The notes under the pieces: model-generated
What the model saw: the letters and a program-made list of their open reading frames with translations, nothing else
Told to the model about the DNA's origin: nothing
Database searches by the model: none
Shown: positions 41,210 through 49,785 of the stretch, in pieces
Layout: every line of letters starts with the position of its first letter
Position numbering within the stretch: position 1 is the first letter of the stretch
Assembly (NCBI RefSeq): GCF_001421665.1
Contig: NZ_LMKV01000001.1
Coordinates: 248,230 to 312,229, forward strand
Reading direction: 5' to 3'
Origin: Sphingobium sp. Leaf26
Lineage (GTDB): Bacteria; Pseudomonadota; Alphaproteobacteria; Sphingomonadales; Sphingomonadaceae
DNA: 64,000 nucleotides
Translations under genes and position numbers: made by a program

Positions 41210-42069
41210 TGGATACGGGGACGCAGATGGACGCAGCCGCCAGTTTCGACCCGCTGCGTCCCCGCCTGATCCGCGTGGCCTATCGCATGCTCGGATCGGT
41301 CGCCGATGCGGAGGATGTGGTGCAGGATGCCTTCATTCGCTGGATGGGAGTCGACCGCAGCGACATTCGCGAGCCGGAGGCCTTTCTCCGCCGCACGGTG
41401 ACGCGCCTCTGCCTCGACCAGTTGAAATCGGCGCGGGTGCGCCGCGAAACCTATGTCGGACCCTGGCTGCCCGAACCGCTGGTCGATGAGGCAGACGAGG
41501 AAGAGGATGTCACCCTGCCGCTGATGCTGGCGCTGGAACGGCTGTCGCCACTGGAGCGGGCCGCCTTCCTGCTGCATGACGTCTTCGGGCTGGGGTTCGA
41601 GGAAGTCGCCGCCACGATCCAGCGCGACCCTGCCGCCTGCCGCCAACTGGCCGCCCGCGCCCGCACCCATGTCCGCGATGCCCGACCACGTTTCCAGATC
41701 GAGAAACAGCGTGGCATGGATATCGCGACCGCCTTCTTCGCCGCATCGCGCAGCGGTGACATGAACGCGCTCGGCGCGTTGCTGGCCGCCGATGTCAGCC
41801 TGCACAGCGACGGCGGCGGCAAGCGCCCGGCTACCGTCCGCCCGGCGCTGGGCTTCGGGCAGGTCATGCAGTTGCACAAGGCGCTGGCGGTCAATTTCCT
41901 GAAACATGGATCGACGTTGCTACGCGCCTGCCTGATCAACGGCCTGCCAGGCTTCGTGACCCGCGAGGCGGACGGCGAGGTGCAGACCACGGCGCTGGAT
42001 ATCGAGGACGGGAAGGTCCGCGCCATCTACATCATGCGTAACCCGGACAAGCTGCGGCATGTGCATTGA
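41209..42069 (+). CDS. ECF41-family RNA polymerase sigma factor with SnoaL-like C-terminal domain
   Basis: This 286-residue sigma factor carries regions 2 and 4 (about 12-80 and 105-160) plus a C-terminal SnoaL/NTF2-like extension (about 175-286) that replaces a separate anti-sigma factor. All three ECF41 hallmarks are seen: WLPEP at 86-90, DGGGK at 201-205 and NPDKL at 278-282. In characterised members the extension both activates and restrains the sigma factor and the regulon is often just its own operon. The ATG overlaps the AhpD stop (TGATG); the open frame back to 41146 lies inside that gene. Confidence 0.93.
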   Translation: MDTGTQMDAAASFDPLRPRLIRVAYRMLGSVADAEDVVQDAFIRWMGVDRSDIREPEAFLRRTVTRLCLDQLKSARVRRETYVGPWLPEPLVDEADEEEDVTLPLMLALERLSPLERAAFLLHDVFGLGFEEVAATIQRDPAACRQLAARARTHVRDARPRFQIEKQRGMDIATAFFAASRSGDMNALGALLAADVSLHSDGGGKRPATVRPALGFGQVMQLHKALAVNFLKHGSTLLRACLINGLPGFVTREADGEVQTTALDIEDGKVRAIYIMRNPDKLRHVH

Positions 42070-42153
42070 GGCTTAACGGGCCGCCAACCCTGTTCGTTGA
42101 CGGCATGGAAGTCCCCATGACGGATGAGAACGGCGGGGACGGGAGATGATTTA

Positions 42154-42636
42154 ATGATCGGTGCGATCGGTAACGGCCTGGGCAATGCCTGGGGTCAGAT
42201 CAAGAAGGCGACGGAAACCACCGTCGAAGCCGTAGCGGCGGCTGCGGCATCACAGAATAACACGCCTGCCTCTACGCCTGCCGCGGTTCCCGCACCCGGC
42301 GCGACCGAACCCACCGCCTCCACGACCAGCCCCGTGGTCATATCGAATCCCATAGCGGGCGAGCCGCTGACATATACAGCGTCGACTGGCCCGCGTCAGG
42401 TGACCGCCAGCACGGCTTCGGAAACCACCGTCCGCACGACGCTGAGCGAACGCCTCGCCGAATCCAGCTATTATGCCTCACCGCAGGCGTCCGCCGTCGC
42501 CGATCCGATAGCCTCGGCCCAGCGCGAGAAGGATGGCGCCGCGCTGACGCAGGCGCAGATCATCGCCCAGGCTGCCTACAGCATCGTCGCCCGCGCCAGC
42601 GTGGACGATCGCATGTCCCTCATCAAGGACAGTTAG
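42154..42636 (+). CDS. Hypothetical protein, Ala/Thr/Pro-rich
   Basis: I do not recognise this 160-residue protein. It starts MIGAIGNGLGNAWGQIKKAT and has a low-complexity Ala/Pro/Thr linker at about 25-65. The C-terminal half is more ordered, with TLSERLAESSYYASPQ and AALTQAQIIAQAAYSIVARA. There is no clear signal peptide or membrane helix. The start at 42154 follows GGGAG; an ATG at 42124 is in frame but lacks a ribosome site. Its stop overlaps the convergent acyltransferase stop by 4 bases. Confidence 0.6.
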   Translation: MIGAIGNGLGNAWGQIKKATETTVEAVAAAAASQNNTPASTPAAVPAPGATEPTASTTSPVVISNPIAGEPLTYTASTGPRQVTASTASETTVRTTLSERLAESSYYASPQASAVADPIASAQREKDGAALTQAQIIAQAAYSIVARASVDDRMSLIKDS

Positions 42637-43601
42637 AGGAACATCCGGGTCGCGGCCGGCGACCGGCGGATGAGGGCATGCAGGCCGAAGGGTAGCGCCA
42701 GCGCCAGCAGGAGCAGCCAGGGCCTGGGCAGATAGGGCGATCCATAATGGATCACCGCGACATGCAGGTACATGATGACCAGCGACGCCCGCCCCAGCGC
42801 CGCTACCGGCCCGGCAAAGGGCGCGATCCGGGCCGACAGGCGGAACAGCAGCAGGCAGGTCGCCATCGCAGACGCAATCGACAGCAAGGGCCAGCCATAA
42901 TCGGCGGCCTTCATGTTGAGCGTCGGCGCGATCCCCACCAGTCCGACCAGCGCCACCAGGCCAAGCGGCCCGATCATGCCATTATGCCAGCGAATCCGGG
43001 GCCAGACCGCCCCGGCCCAGAGCAGGCAGACGGCCATCGGCACGGTCAACAGCCCCAGCGGCGACGCCTCCGTCCAGTAGCCCAGCGCATAGGCAAGGAT
43101 GCAGCTCGGCAGCAGAACGAACGCCCAGCGTCGGTCGAATATGTCAGGCCAGTGCAGCAGCAGGGCGTTGAAGATGATCCGCGCGATCATGAGACAGGGG
43201 ACGAACCAGAAAATGGTATAAGGCCCGCGCAGCCAGAAGCCGCCCAGCAGGATCGGCGCCAGATCCGCGGGCCATTGATGAAAAATGGGTCGCCCGCCCT
43301 TCAACGGCTCGACAATCTGGTCGATCAGGATCAGCAGCGTCAGAAATGCAGCATAAGGGCGCATCTGACTGACAAACTGCCGCCGGGTGAAGGAACCGAA
43401 CGGGTGGGGCCGCGACAACATGCCGGACAACAAAAAGAAGAGCGGCATATGGAAACTGTACATGGCGTCCCGCAGCGGCCCGCGCGTCCATACATGGCCG
43501 ATCACTACCGCAATGATGCCGAGCCCGCGCGCCACATCGACCCAGTCGAGCCGAAATTGCGCCGTCGCCCGATCATGCCCCCTGTTTTCCATCGCCCCCA
43601 C
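42633..43601 (-). CDS. Acyltransferase family 3 membrane protein
   Basis: This 322-residue polytopic protein (about ten hydrophobic segments) has the acyltransferase-3 opening WVDVARGLGIIAVVIGHVW, with the conserved Arg and catalytic His, and FHMPLFFLLSGML. These enzymes O-acylate sugars of polysaccharides, LPS or peptidoglycan, usually transferring acetyl groups. The acceptor here is unknown. It is divergent from the pseudouridine synthase gene across 65 bp. Confidence 0.88.
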   Translation of the reverse strand: MGAMENRGHDRATAQFRLDWVDVARGLGIIAVVIGHVWTRGPLRDAMYSFHMPLFFLLSGMLSRPHPFGSFTRRQFVSQMRPYAAFLTLLILIDQIVEPLKGGRPIFHQWPADLAPILLGGFWLRGPYTIFWFVPCLMIARIIFNALLLHWPDIFDRRWAFVLLPSCILAYALGYWTEASPLGLLTVPMAVCLLWAGAVWPRIRWHNGMIGPLGLVALVGLVGIAPTLNMKAADYGWPLLSIASAMATCLLLFRLSARIAPFAGPVAALGRASLVIMYLHVAVIHYGSPYLPRPWLLLLALALPFGLHALIRRSPAATRMFL

Positions 43602-43666
43602 CGCCTATAGGAAGCCACGCGCGCGTCAATTGACCCGCTCTTTTTTACTCCGATCGGAACCCTCTC

Positions 43667-44344
43667 TTGTCCCTGTTTGACGACAAAGTCCTGTTCATCG
43701 ACGGCGAGGCGTTGATCCTCGACAAGCCGGCCGGCCTGCCGGTCGATGCCCCGCGTGACGGATCGCTGGCGCTGGAAAATCACCTTGCCTCACTGACCTT
43801 CGGCTTCCAGCGCTGGCCGCTGCCGGTCCATCGGCTGGATCGCGACACCAGCGGTTGCCTGCTGCTCGCCCGCAATCCCAAGGCGCACAAGCGCTTCGCC
43901 GCCGCGTTCGAGGCCGGCACGGTCGAGAAACGCTATGTCGCCGTGGTCGATGGCGTACCGGCGGAGGATAGCGGCACGATCGAACTGGCGCTCAAGAAGA
44001 TCAGCAGCGAAGCGCAAGGCTGGCGCATGATCCCGGCCAAGGCGGGCAAGAACGCCGTCACCCATTGGCGCAAGATCGCGGAAAAGGATGGCCGCGCGCT
44101 GATCGCCTTCACGCCGCAAACCGGCCGCACCCACCAGATCCGCGTTCATACCCTGCATGGGCTAGGCTTCGGCATCGTGGGCGATCCGGTCTATGGCAAT
44201 GGCGAGGGCAAGATGCTGCTGCACAGCCGGTTCCTGAGCATCGCGCGCGGTGACAAGCCTGCCGCAGCCGCAACGGCCCCCTTGCCTGATACATTCGCAG
44301 CCGCCGGCTTCGGCCCGGAGTTGCTGGACGATGCCGGGATTTGA
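43667..44344 (+). CDS. RluA-family pseudouridine synthase
   Basis: This 225-residue RNA-modifying enzyme isomerises uridine in rRNA or tRNA. The catalytic Asp is in HRLDRDTSGCLLLA, followed by EKRYVAVVDG and TGRTHQIRVH. There is no S4 domain, so it is nearest the RluA/RluE-like small forms; the target position is unknown. The start is TTG at 43667 because no ATG is in frame upstream. It overlaps arfB by 14 bases, an unusually long overlap. Confidence 0.88.
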   Translation: MSLFDDKVLFIDGEALILDKPAGLPVDAPRDGSLALENHLASLTFGFQRWPLPVHRLDRDTSGCLLLARNPKAHKRFAAAFEAGTVEKRYVAVVDGVPAEDSGTIELALKKISSEAQGWRMIPAKAGKNAVTHWRKIAEKDGRALIAFTPQTGRTHQIRVHTLHGLGFGIVGDPVYGNGEGKMLLHSRFLSIARGDKPAAAATAPLPDTFAAAGFGPELLDDAGI

Positions 44345-44735
44345 TATTCCCGATGAAGCGCTGGAGGAGCGCTTCATCACCGGCGGCGGTCCGGGCGGGC
44401 AGAATGTCAACAAGGTGGCGACGACGGTGCAGTTGCGCGTGGACCTGTTCAGGTTGGGCTTGCCGCCCTACGCCTATCGCAAGCTGAAGGAACTGGCCGG
44501 GTCGCGGCTTACCGCCGCCAACAAGATCGTCATTCAGGCATCCCGCTTTCGCACGCAGGAAGCAAACCGGCAGGATGCCCGCGAACGGCTGGCCGAGATG
44601 ATCGCCAAAGCGCATGTCCGCGACGCCCGCCGCATCGCGACCAAGCCCGGCAAGGCCGCCAAGGCCCGCCGGGTCGATGAAAAAAAGGCCCGCAGTTCAG
44701 TGAAGCAGGGACGCGGCAAGGTACGGATGGATTAG
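44331..44735 (+). CDS. arfB: Peptidyl-tRNA hydrolase ArfB, ribosome rescue
   Basis: This 134-residue release-factor-like protein has the GGQ motif in ITGGGPGGQNVNKV and a basic C-terminal tail that enters the empty mRNA channel (KARRVDEKKARSSVKQGRGK). It hydrolyses peptidyl-tRNA on stalled ribosomes independently of stop codons. The ATG at 44331 was chosen because the conserved protein starts here; a longer frame to 44250 overlaps the pseudouridine synthase gene even further. Its stop overlaps the convergent gene at 44732. Confidence 0.93.
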   Translation: MPGFDIPDEALEERFITGGGPGGQNVNKVATTVQLRVDLFRLGLPPYAYRKLKELAGSRLTAANKIVIQASRFRTQEANRQDARERLAEMIAKAHVRDARRIATKPGKAAKARRVDEKKARSSVKQGRGKVRMD

Positions 44736-46354
44736 CGGACCGATGCGCAGCGGCCGGGATCGGCCGGCGCATCTGGGAAATACAGCCTGTATTTGCTGAT
44801 ATGCTGCACATGGGGATAAGCCTCGCGAATGGCTGCGATCACGCCCGGATCGTAAAGGCTGGAGGACGGTGGCGTCCCCAATATGCCGTCGATCACGAAG
44901 AAGCCGAAGCAATGGGCACGGACCAATTCCGCAAAGCCTTTCTGGTCGTACACGCCGCTGGCGCCCAGTTCCGCCGTGATCGCCGCTTCCCATTCGACCT
45001 TGCGCCCGGCGCGGATCGGGAAGGTCATATCGTCGGAAATGACCGGCCGATCAGTCGCCGCGATCAGATCGACGATGGGCTGCTTCTCCCGGCTCAGTCT
45101 CTCGATCATGCGCGTTTCGGGCTGACCGGCATATAGGCCGAACAGCGCCACAAGCTGAACCGGTAAAGCGACGAAGAGGAGCGCTACCAGTGCGATGTGC
45201 CAATCTGGCGCGGCCTTGCCCAGGCTGAAACCGACATAAGGCGCGATGGCGACACCGGCGAATATCGCGATGCCGGAAAACCATTCCACCATGTAATTAT
45301 AATTGGCGCCCGACTTGAGCATCGCCAGCAGCATGACCGTCTTGAAGGCGACGAACAACATCAGCATCAGGGTCAGTACGGCTTTGGGATCATCGGCAAT
45401 CTTGCGACCGGCCGCCGTCATGCCGGTCCAGCCGCCCACGACTTCGCGGACATGCCGCCATCCTGCGACCGCTCCGACCAGTCCAAGCACGATCACCGCC
45501 GCGTGCATCGACAGTTGCGGCAGCAATATGTCCCGCAGCAACCGGGGGTCGATCCGGTTGACATTGTAACCGACGATATGACGTAGAAATTCGCTGCCGT
45601 TCAACCACTGCTCGATCGCCAGCCCCGCCAGCCCCATGGCCATCGCGGCTGCCAGTCCACGCACGGCCAGCGGGCGATTCGTGACCAGCAGGATCAGGAA
45701 GACCGCAGCAGGCGGCGCGACCGAAATCTGCTTCACGAACATGCCAAGCACGAACATCGCACTGGCGAGATAGATATGGCCCGGTCGCGCCAGCGCCTTG
45801 TGCGCGAACCACAGCCCCGCGACGCCCAGCAGGCCGGCGAGCATGTCGACCCGCAACAAAGGCGTCCACATCCGCACCGGGAAACAGGCCAGGAACAGCA
45901 AGGCAGCGAAGACCCCGCACAGGTTGCGTGTCCGCGCATCCGTCGCAGACCCGATAGCGGCCCTCGTCAACAAAGCGACGATGACGGCGGTAAAGCCCGA
46001 CGACAGGATCGAGACGAGGCGTCCCGCCACCATTTCGTCAAGACCGGTCCAGGCTGCCAGCGCCTCGAACGTCAGATGATAGAGCGGCGGATAATGATAG
46101 ACTACGGCCGGGAACAGCCGGAGCGGCGCATAGCCCTCACCCGCCCAGATATTGCGCGCCTGCTGCCAGACGATCCCTTCGCCATAATCCAGCTGGAACG
46201 GGTAACCCAGCGTGAACCGGATGTAGGACAGCAGCGACGCGAGATGCCATAGCAATAGCAGAAAAATGAGAGACAGGCCCGCCGCCACCAGCCAGCGCCG
46301 CGGCATGGCGCGGGCAACGGGGCCAGCCGGTGCGACATCGGCCCGGGCGGTCAC
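44732..46354 (-). CDS. Polytopic membrane glycosyltransferase (GT-C, ArnT/PMT-like)
   Basis: This 540-residue integral membrane protein has around ten helices. The first periplasmic loop contains LDYGEGIVWQQARNIWAGEG, the acidic Asp/Glu motif of GT-C (GT39/GT83-like) enzymes using polyprenyl-phosphate sugars, followed by YHYPPLYHL. The C-terminal part is soluble (about 440-540). The GTG start at 46354 overlaps the methyltransferase stop by 4 bases; a longer open frame reaching 46942 lies over that gene. Sugar and acceptor are unknown. It belongs to a four-gene minus-strand cluster with a methyltransferase, GT2 and GtrA. Confidence 0.75.
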   Translation of the reverse strand: MTARADVAPAGPVARAMPRRWLVAAGLSLIFLLLLWHLASLLSYIRFTLGYPFQLDYGEGIVWQQARNIWAGEGYAPLRLFPAVVYHYPPLYHLTFEALAAWTGLDEMVAGRLVSILSSGFTAVIVALLTRAAIGSATDARTRNLCGVFAALLFLACFPVRMWTPLLRVDMLAGLLGVAGLWFAHKALARPGHIYLASAMFVLGMFVKQISVAPPAAVFLILLVTNRPLAVRGLAAAMAMGLAGLAIEQWLNGSEFLRHIVGYNVNRIDPRLLRDILLPQLSMHAAVIVLGLVGAVAGWRHVREVVGGWTGMTAAGRKIADDPKAVLTLMLMLFVAFKTVMLLAMLKSGANYNYMVEWFSGIAIFAGVAIAPYVGFSLGKAAPDWHIALVALLFVALPVQLVALFGLYAGQPETRMIERLSREKQPIVDLIAATDRPVISDDMTFPIRAGRKVEWEAAITAELGASGVYDQKGFAELVRAHCFGFFVIDGILGTPPSSSLYDPGVIAAIREAYPHVQHISKYRLYFPDAPADPGRCASVR

Positions 46355-46998
46355 GCCCGCTCCATCCTCGGCCGCGCCACGACCAGCATCTGCTTGCCAA
46401 GCGGCCGAAAGGGCGACTTCAGATAGGCGCCGATCAGGATCGGCCAGGATGGCAACCGCGACTTGATGCTGAGCGGGAGGAAGCGCGGATGCACCGTCAC
46501 GATCTCCCATCCATGCGCCGACAGCATGTCCGGCAGGCTGATGTGCGAATAGGCGGTCAGATGCGTGTAATCGTCGAAATATTCGCGATAGGCGTAGCGA
46601 TAATTGGGCTGCAATATGGTGAGACACCCCCGCTGCGACAATTTGCCGCGCAAGGCATCCAGCACCTCGACAAGCGCTTCGCGCGTCAGATGTTCGAACA
46701 GGTTGGACGCGAAGGCATAATCGACGCTGCCATCCGCAATGGCGGACAGATCCTGCACCGGCCCGACGATGGTTTCGACGTCCGGCGCCACATGGCCGGG
46801 CATGGCAGGCCAGATATCCAGTGCGATGCGGCGGCGGGCGATCACGGTATTGATGAAATCGCCATAGCCTGCCCCCATATCCAGCACGCAGTCGTCCGGG
46901 CCGACATGACGGCTGAAATAATAGGTCCACAAGGCCCGCCATACGCCACCGCGCCGGCTATCCTCGTTCAGTCGCGACCCGTGATAGTCTCCGCTCAT
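46351..46998 (-). CDS. Class I SAM-dependent methyltransferase
   Basis: This 215-residue methyltransferase has motif I CVLDMGAGYGDFINTV, an acidic motif II (ALDIWPAMPGH) and YAFASNLFEHLTREALVEVL, typical of Methyltransf_11/23 sugar- or lipid-modifying enzymes. The ATG at 46998 overlaps the GT2 stop by ATGA; the open frame back to 47235 lies inside that gene. In this glycan cluster it likely methylates a glycan or lipid intermediate (inference). Confidence 0.85.
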   Translation of the reverse strand: MSGDYHGSRLNEDSRRGGVWRALWTYYFSRHVGPDDCVLDMGAGYGDFINTVIARRRIALDIWPAMPGHVAPDVETIVGPVQDLSAIADGSVDYAFASNLFEHLTREALVEVLDALRGKLSQRGCLTILQPNYRYAYREYFDDYTHLTAYSHISLPDMLSAHGWEIVTVHPRFLPLSIKSRLPSWPILIGAYLKSPFRPLGKQMLVVARPRMERA

Positions 46999-47990
46999 GC
47001 CGGCTTCTTCCAGTCGTTCAGCATGCCCAGTATCATGCGCATGCCGACGGCGAAGCTGCGCCAGTTGTTGACATTCCCGCCCTTGCTTTGCCCCACGCGG
47101 GGGTGGAAGGTGATGGGGCATTCTAGGAGCACATAACCCTCGCCCAGTGCGGTATCGAGGAAATGGGCGTTGAATTCCAGATTGACCGCCGGATTGAGCC
47201 GGGGAAGCAACTTCACCAGCGCATCGCGCCGGCAAAGCTTGTAGGTCGTACCGACGTCGGTGATGGTCCCGCGTCCCAGATGCTTCGCCTCCAGCAGCTT
47301 GCCGACGAAGATATTGCCGTAGAACATGAAGGTGCTGAGTTGCGTGATATATTGGCGCAGCGGCTCGACGGTGCGGGTGCCGTTCACGATGTCGGCATGG
47401 GGGGCATAAGCCAGCAGCTTTTCGATGTCATAGGCGCGGAAGGTGCTGTCGCCCTCGCACAGCACCACGAATTCCGTGTCGAGATATTCGACGCCTTCCT
47501 GCAAGCAGCGATAGACGCAGCGTCCATAGCCGGGCCTGAGTTCGTCATAGCCGATGGCGCCAGCCTCGATCGCCCGGTCCAGCGTCCGGTCGCTGCTATT
47601 GTTGCTGACGACGATCACCCGCTCCACCAGCGGATGCGACAGGAAATCCTCGACCGCCGCTCCGATGCTGCTCTCGTCATTATAGGCGGTCAGCGCCACC
47701 GTGACGCGCCGGCGCTGGACCGGCTCGAAACGGACGGGCGTGTCCGGCTTCTTGCCTCCGAACAGGATCAGCAGGTCGAACAGGGCCAGACCGATCCCCA
47801 GCATGATCGGCACGCCGCTATACCAGACCAGCCAGACGGCGACCGGGTCGAGCAGTGCATGAAGGCCCAGCAGATAGCGCGGCACGACCAGGAGAACGCC
47901 AAGAAGATAAATGGCAATTCCCAGCGTGAACATCAGCACGCCATAGAGAAGAAAGGGCGTATGCCGTCTCTTGCTGTTCCCGTCGGTCAT
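46995..47990 (-). CDS. Glycosyltransferase family 2 with N-terminal membrane helices
   Basis: This 331-residue protein has two N-terminal helices (about 13-40 and 45-75). A GT-A domain follows: VTVALTAYNDESSIGAAVEDF, VIVVSNNSSDRT, FVVLCEGDSTF (DxD-like) and GTITDVGTTYKLCRRDAL. It resembles membrane-bound polyprenyl-phosphate glycosyltransferases that prime glycans. The ATG at 47990 follows GGGGGA; an in-frame start at 48029 is less likely. Together with GtrA it could make and flip a lipid-linked sugar used by the GT-C enzyme. Confidence 0.85.
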   Translation of the reverse strand: MTDGNSKRRHTPFLLYGVLMFTLGIAIYLLGVLLVVPRYLLGLHALLDPVAVWLVWYSGVPIMLGIGLALFDLLILFGGKKPDTPVRFEPVQRRRVTVALTAYNDESSIGAAVEDFLSHPLVERVIVVSNNSSDRTLDRAIEAGAIGYDELRPGYGRCVYRCLQEGVEYLDTEFVVLCEGDSTFRAYDIEKLLAYAPHADIVNGTRTVEPLRQYITQLSTFMFYGNIFVGKLLEAKHLGRGTITDVGTTYKLCRRDALVKLLPRLNPAVNLEFNAHFLDTALGEGYVLLECPITFHPRVGQSKGGNVNNWRSFAVGMRMILGMLNDWKKPA

Positions 47991-48046
47991 GTTTCCCCCA
48001 TTGAGACACCCAGGCCGGGAGCTAGCCACATATGGTTAAGATAGTC

Positions 48047-48457
48047 TCAATTTCGCCCGTCGCCGACGGCGAAGACCCAGTATCGGGCAAGCAGGAACGT
48101 CATCAGCGGCGTGACGAAAATCATCGGTGCCAGCGGGGTCCAGGCCGGCAGGTCCAGCATATGGGTGCAGACCCATACCCACAGGCTGTTGCAGGCGAAC
48201 GCCCACACCGACAGCAGGGTGTAGCGGGCCATGCTCCCCACCCCGCCCTGCGCAATTCCGAAGCTGAAGCGGCGATGCAGATGGTAGCTGATCCCCAGTT
48301 GCGCCAGATAGGAGAGGAGATTGGCGATCAGCGGCGACCAGCCGATGAAAACCGCGCACAGCGTGTAGACCATGATCGCCACGCAAGCTGCCAGCCCGCC
48401 ACTGATCGCGAAGCGGGTGAAGGCTTGCCAGGGAGAGGAGCCGGTCAGAATGGACAT
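48047..48457 (-). CDS. GtrA-family membrane protein
   Basis: This 136-residue four-helix membrane protein of the GtrA/DPMS_TM family contains FTRFAISGGLAACVAIMVY, LSYLAQLGISYHLHRRFSF and FVTPLMTFLLARYWVF. Such proteins flip polyprenyl-phosphate sugars across the inner membrane or accompany GT2 enzymes. It is first in the minus-strand cluster GtrA-GT2-methyltransferase-GT-C. Its upstream region carries CtrA-like sites. Confidence 0.88.
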   Translation of the reverse strand: MSILTGSSPWQAFTRFAISGGLAACVAIMVYTLCAVFIGWSPLIANLLSYLAQLGISYHLHRRFSFGIAQGGVGSMARYTLLSVWAFACNSLWVWVCTHMLDLPAWTPLAPMIFVTPLMTFLLARYWVFAVGDGRN

Positions 48458-48484
48458 GTCGCCCCCCCTGCTAGCGGCTTCACG

Positions 48485-48523
48485 TTAAACAGAGTCTAAC
48501 GAGGGCCTTTACCAATTAACCAT
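48485..48523. promoter_or_regulatory. Candidate CtrA binding sites
   Basis: TTAA-ACAGAGT-CTAAC at 48485-48500 has the same form as the site upstream of ctrA (TTAA-N7-CTAAC). A TTAACCAT half-site follows at 48516-48523. They lie in the 118-bp divergent gap between the GtrA and GT87 genes. Confidence 0.4.
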
Positions 48524-48575
48524 ATCTCGCTGCCATCTGTCGCAAGGCCCGCTCCGGGCATGATCCGAGGTCGAC

Positions 48576-49742
48576 ATGCCCGCTTCTTCATCTGGTCCAT
48601 CCATCCCCGCGCCGCTGGGCCTGCTGCTATGGCTGGGTGCCATTGCCCTGGGCATCGTCATCATCCTGTCCGATCTGATGCAACTGGATGGTATTCGCCT
48701 CACGCAATCGCGCCTCGTCATAGGCCGGGACTTTCTCAACGTCTGGAGCGGTGGACGGTTGGCGCTCACCGGCCAGCTTGACCGTCTCTATGACCATATC
48801 GCCTATATGCAGTGGCAGGCATCGCAGTTCGGCTCCCTCGATTCCTACAATTATTCCTATCCGCCCCAAAGCCTGTTCCTGGCCATTCCGTTCGGCGCGA
48901 TACCCTATGTGCCAGCGCTGATCCTCTGGACGCTGGCCGGGTCCGCCTTCTTCCTGTGGGCGGCCCGCCCGTACGTGCCGGTCCAGTTGCCATTGGCGGC
49001 CGCCATCGCCACGCCAGCGGCCATCATCAATTTGTGGTGGGGGCATTATGGCTTCGTCGTCGGTGGATTGTGGCTGCTCTTCTTCAGGCACATCCCGCAT
49101 AATCCGCGCAAGGCAGGCCTTTTTGCCGGCCTGATGACCATCAAACCCCATCTGGGCCTGCTGATTGCCGCCACCATGCTGCATCGCCGCATGGCGTCCG
49201 CCATCCTGATCGCCGTGCTTGTCGCGGCCGCCATGGTCCTGCTCAGTGGACTCGCTTTCGGCTTCGATCTCTGGCGGCAGTGGCTGTTCGACACGTCGGC
49301 CTTGCAGGCGCGCATCATGAACGCTGCCGGGGACAAATTCTATTTCTTCATGATGCCGTCGGCCTATGTCGCCCTTCGCGGCCTGCCCCTCGTCGCGATA
49401 GTGGTGCAGTGTGGCTTCGCGATCGCCGCGCTGGCCCTGACCTGGCGGGTGCGCAACGCCGCCCCCCGACAACTCGCCTTCATCAGCGCGTCGGCGACGG
49501 CGATCATCATGCCCTATATCTTCAATTACGACCTGACTGTCGCCAGCCTGGGTTTTGCAATCCTGCTTTACGGCCATTGGTCGACCCTGAAGCCGTGGGA
49601 ACGGATCGCCATCTGGTGCGCCTTCGCCGCGCCTTTGCTGGTCATGGTCTATAACCCGCTGGCACCCATTGCCCTTCTTGCCGGCCTGTACGTGCAGGTC
49701 CGGCATGTGCGGCGCAGTGCCGGCGATCCGAGACTTGCCTGA
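48576..49742 (+). CDS. GT87/DUF2029-family membrane glycosyltransferase
   Basis: This 388-residue polytopic protein has about ten helices. It has the motif IGRDFLNVWSGGRLALTGQL, whose first periplasmic loop Asp fits the GT87 family of polyprenol-phosphate mannosyl- or arabinosyltransferase-like GT-C enzymes, and SYNYSYPPQSLFLAIPFG. Substrates are unknown. It is divergent from the GtrA cluster and may contribute to the same glycan. Confidence 0.78.
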   Translation: MPASSSGPSIPAPLGLLLWLGAIALGIVIILSDLMQLDGIRLTQSRLVIGRDFLNVWSGGRLALTGQLDRLYDHIAYMQWQASQFGSLDSYNYSYPPQSLFLAIPFGAIPYVPALILWTLAGSAFFLWAARPYVPVQLPLAAAIATPAAIINLWWGHYGFVVGGLWLLFFRHIPHNPRKAGLFAGLMTIKPHLGLLIAATMLHRRMASAILIAVLVAAAMVLLSGLAFGFDLWRQWLFDTSALQARIMNAAGDKFYFFMMPSAYVALRGLPLVAIVVQCGFAIAALALTWRVRNAAPRQLAFISASATAIIMPYIFNYDLTVASLGFAILLYGHWSTLKPWERIAIWCAFAAPLLVMVYNPLAPIALLAGLYVQVRHVRRSAGDPRLA

Positions 49743-49785
49743 TCCGCACTGGCCGTAGTCGTAGAGCGCCCCTATATGCGCGGGC

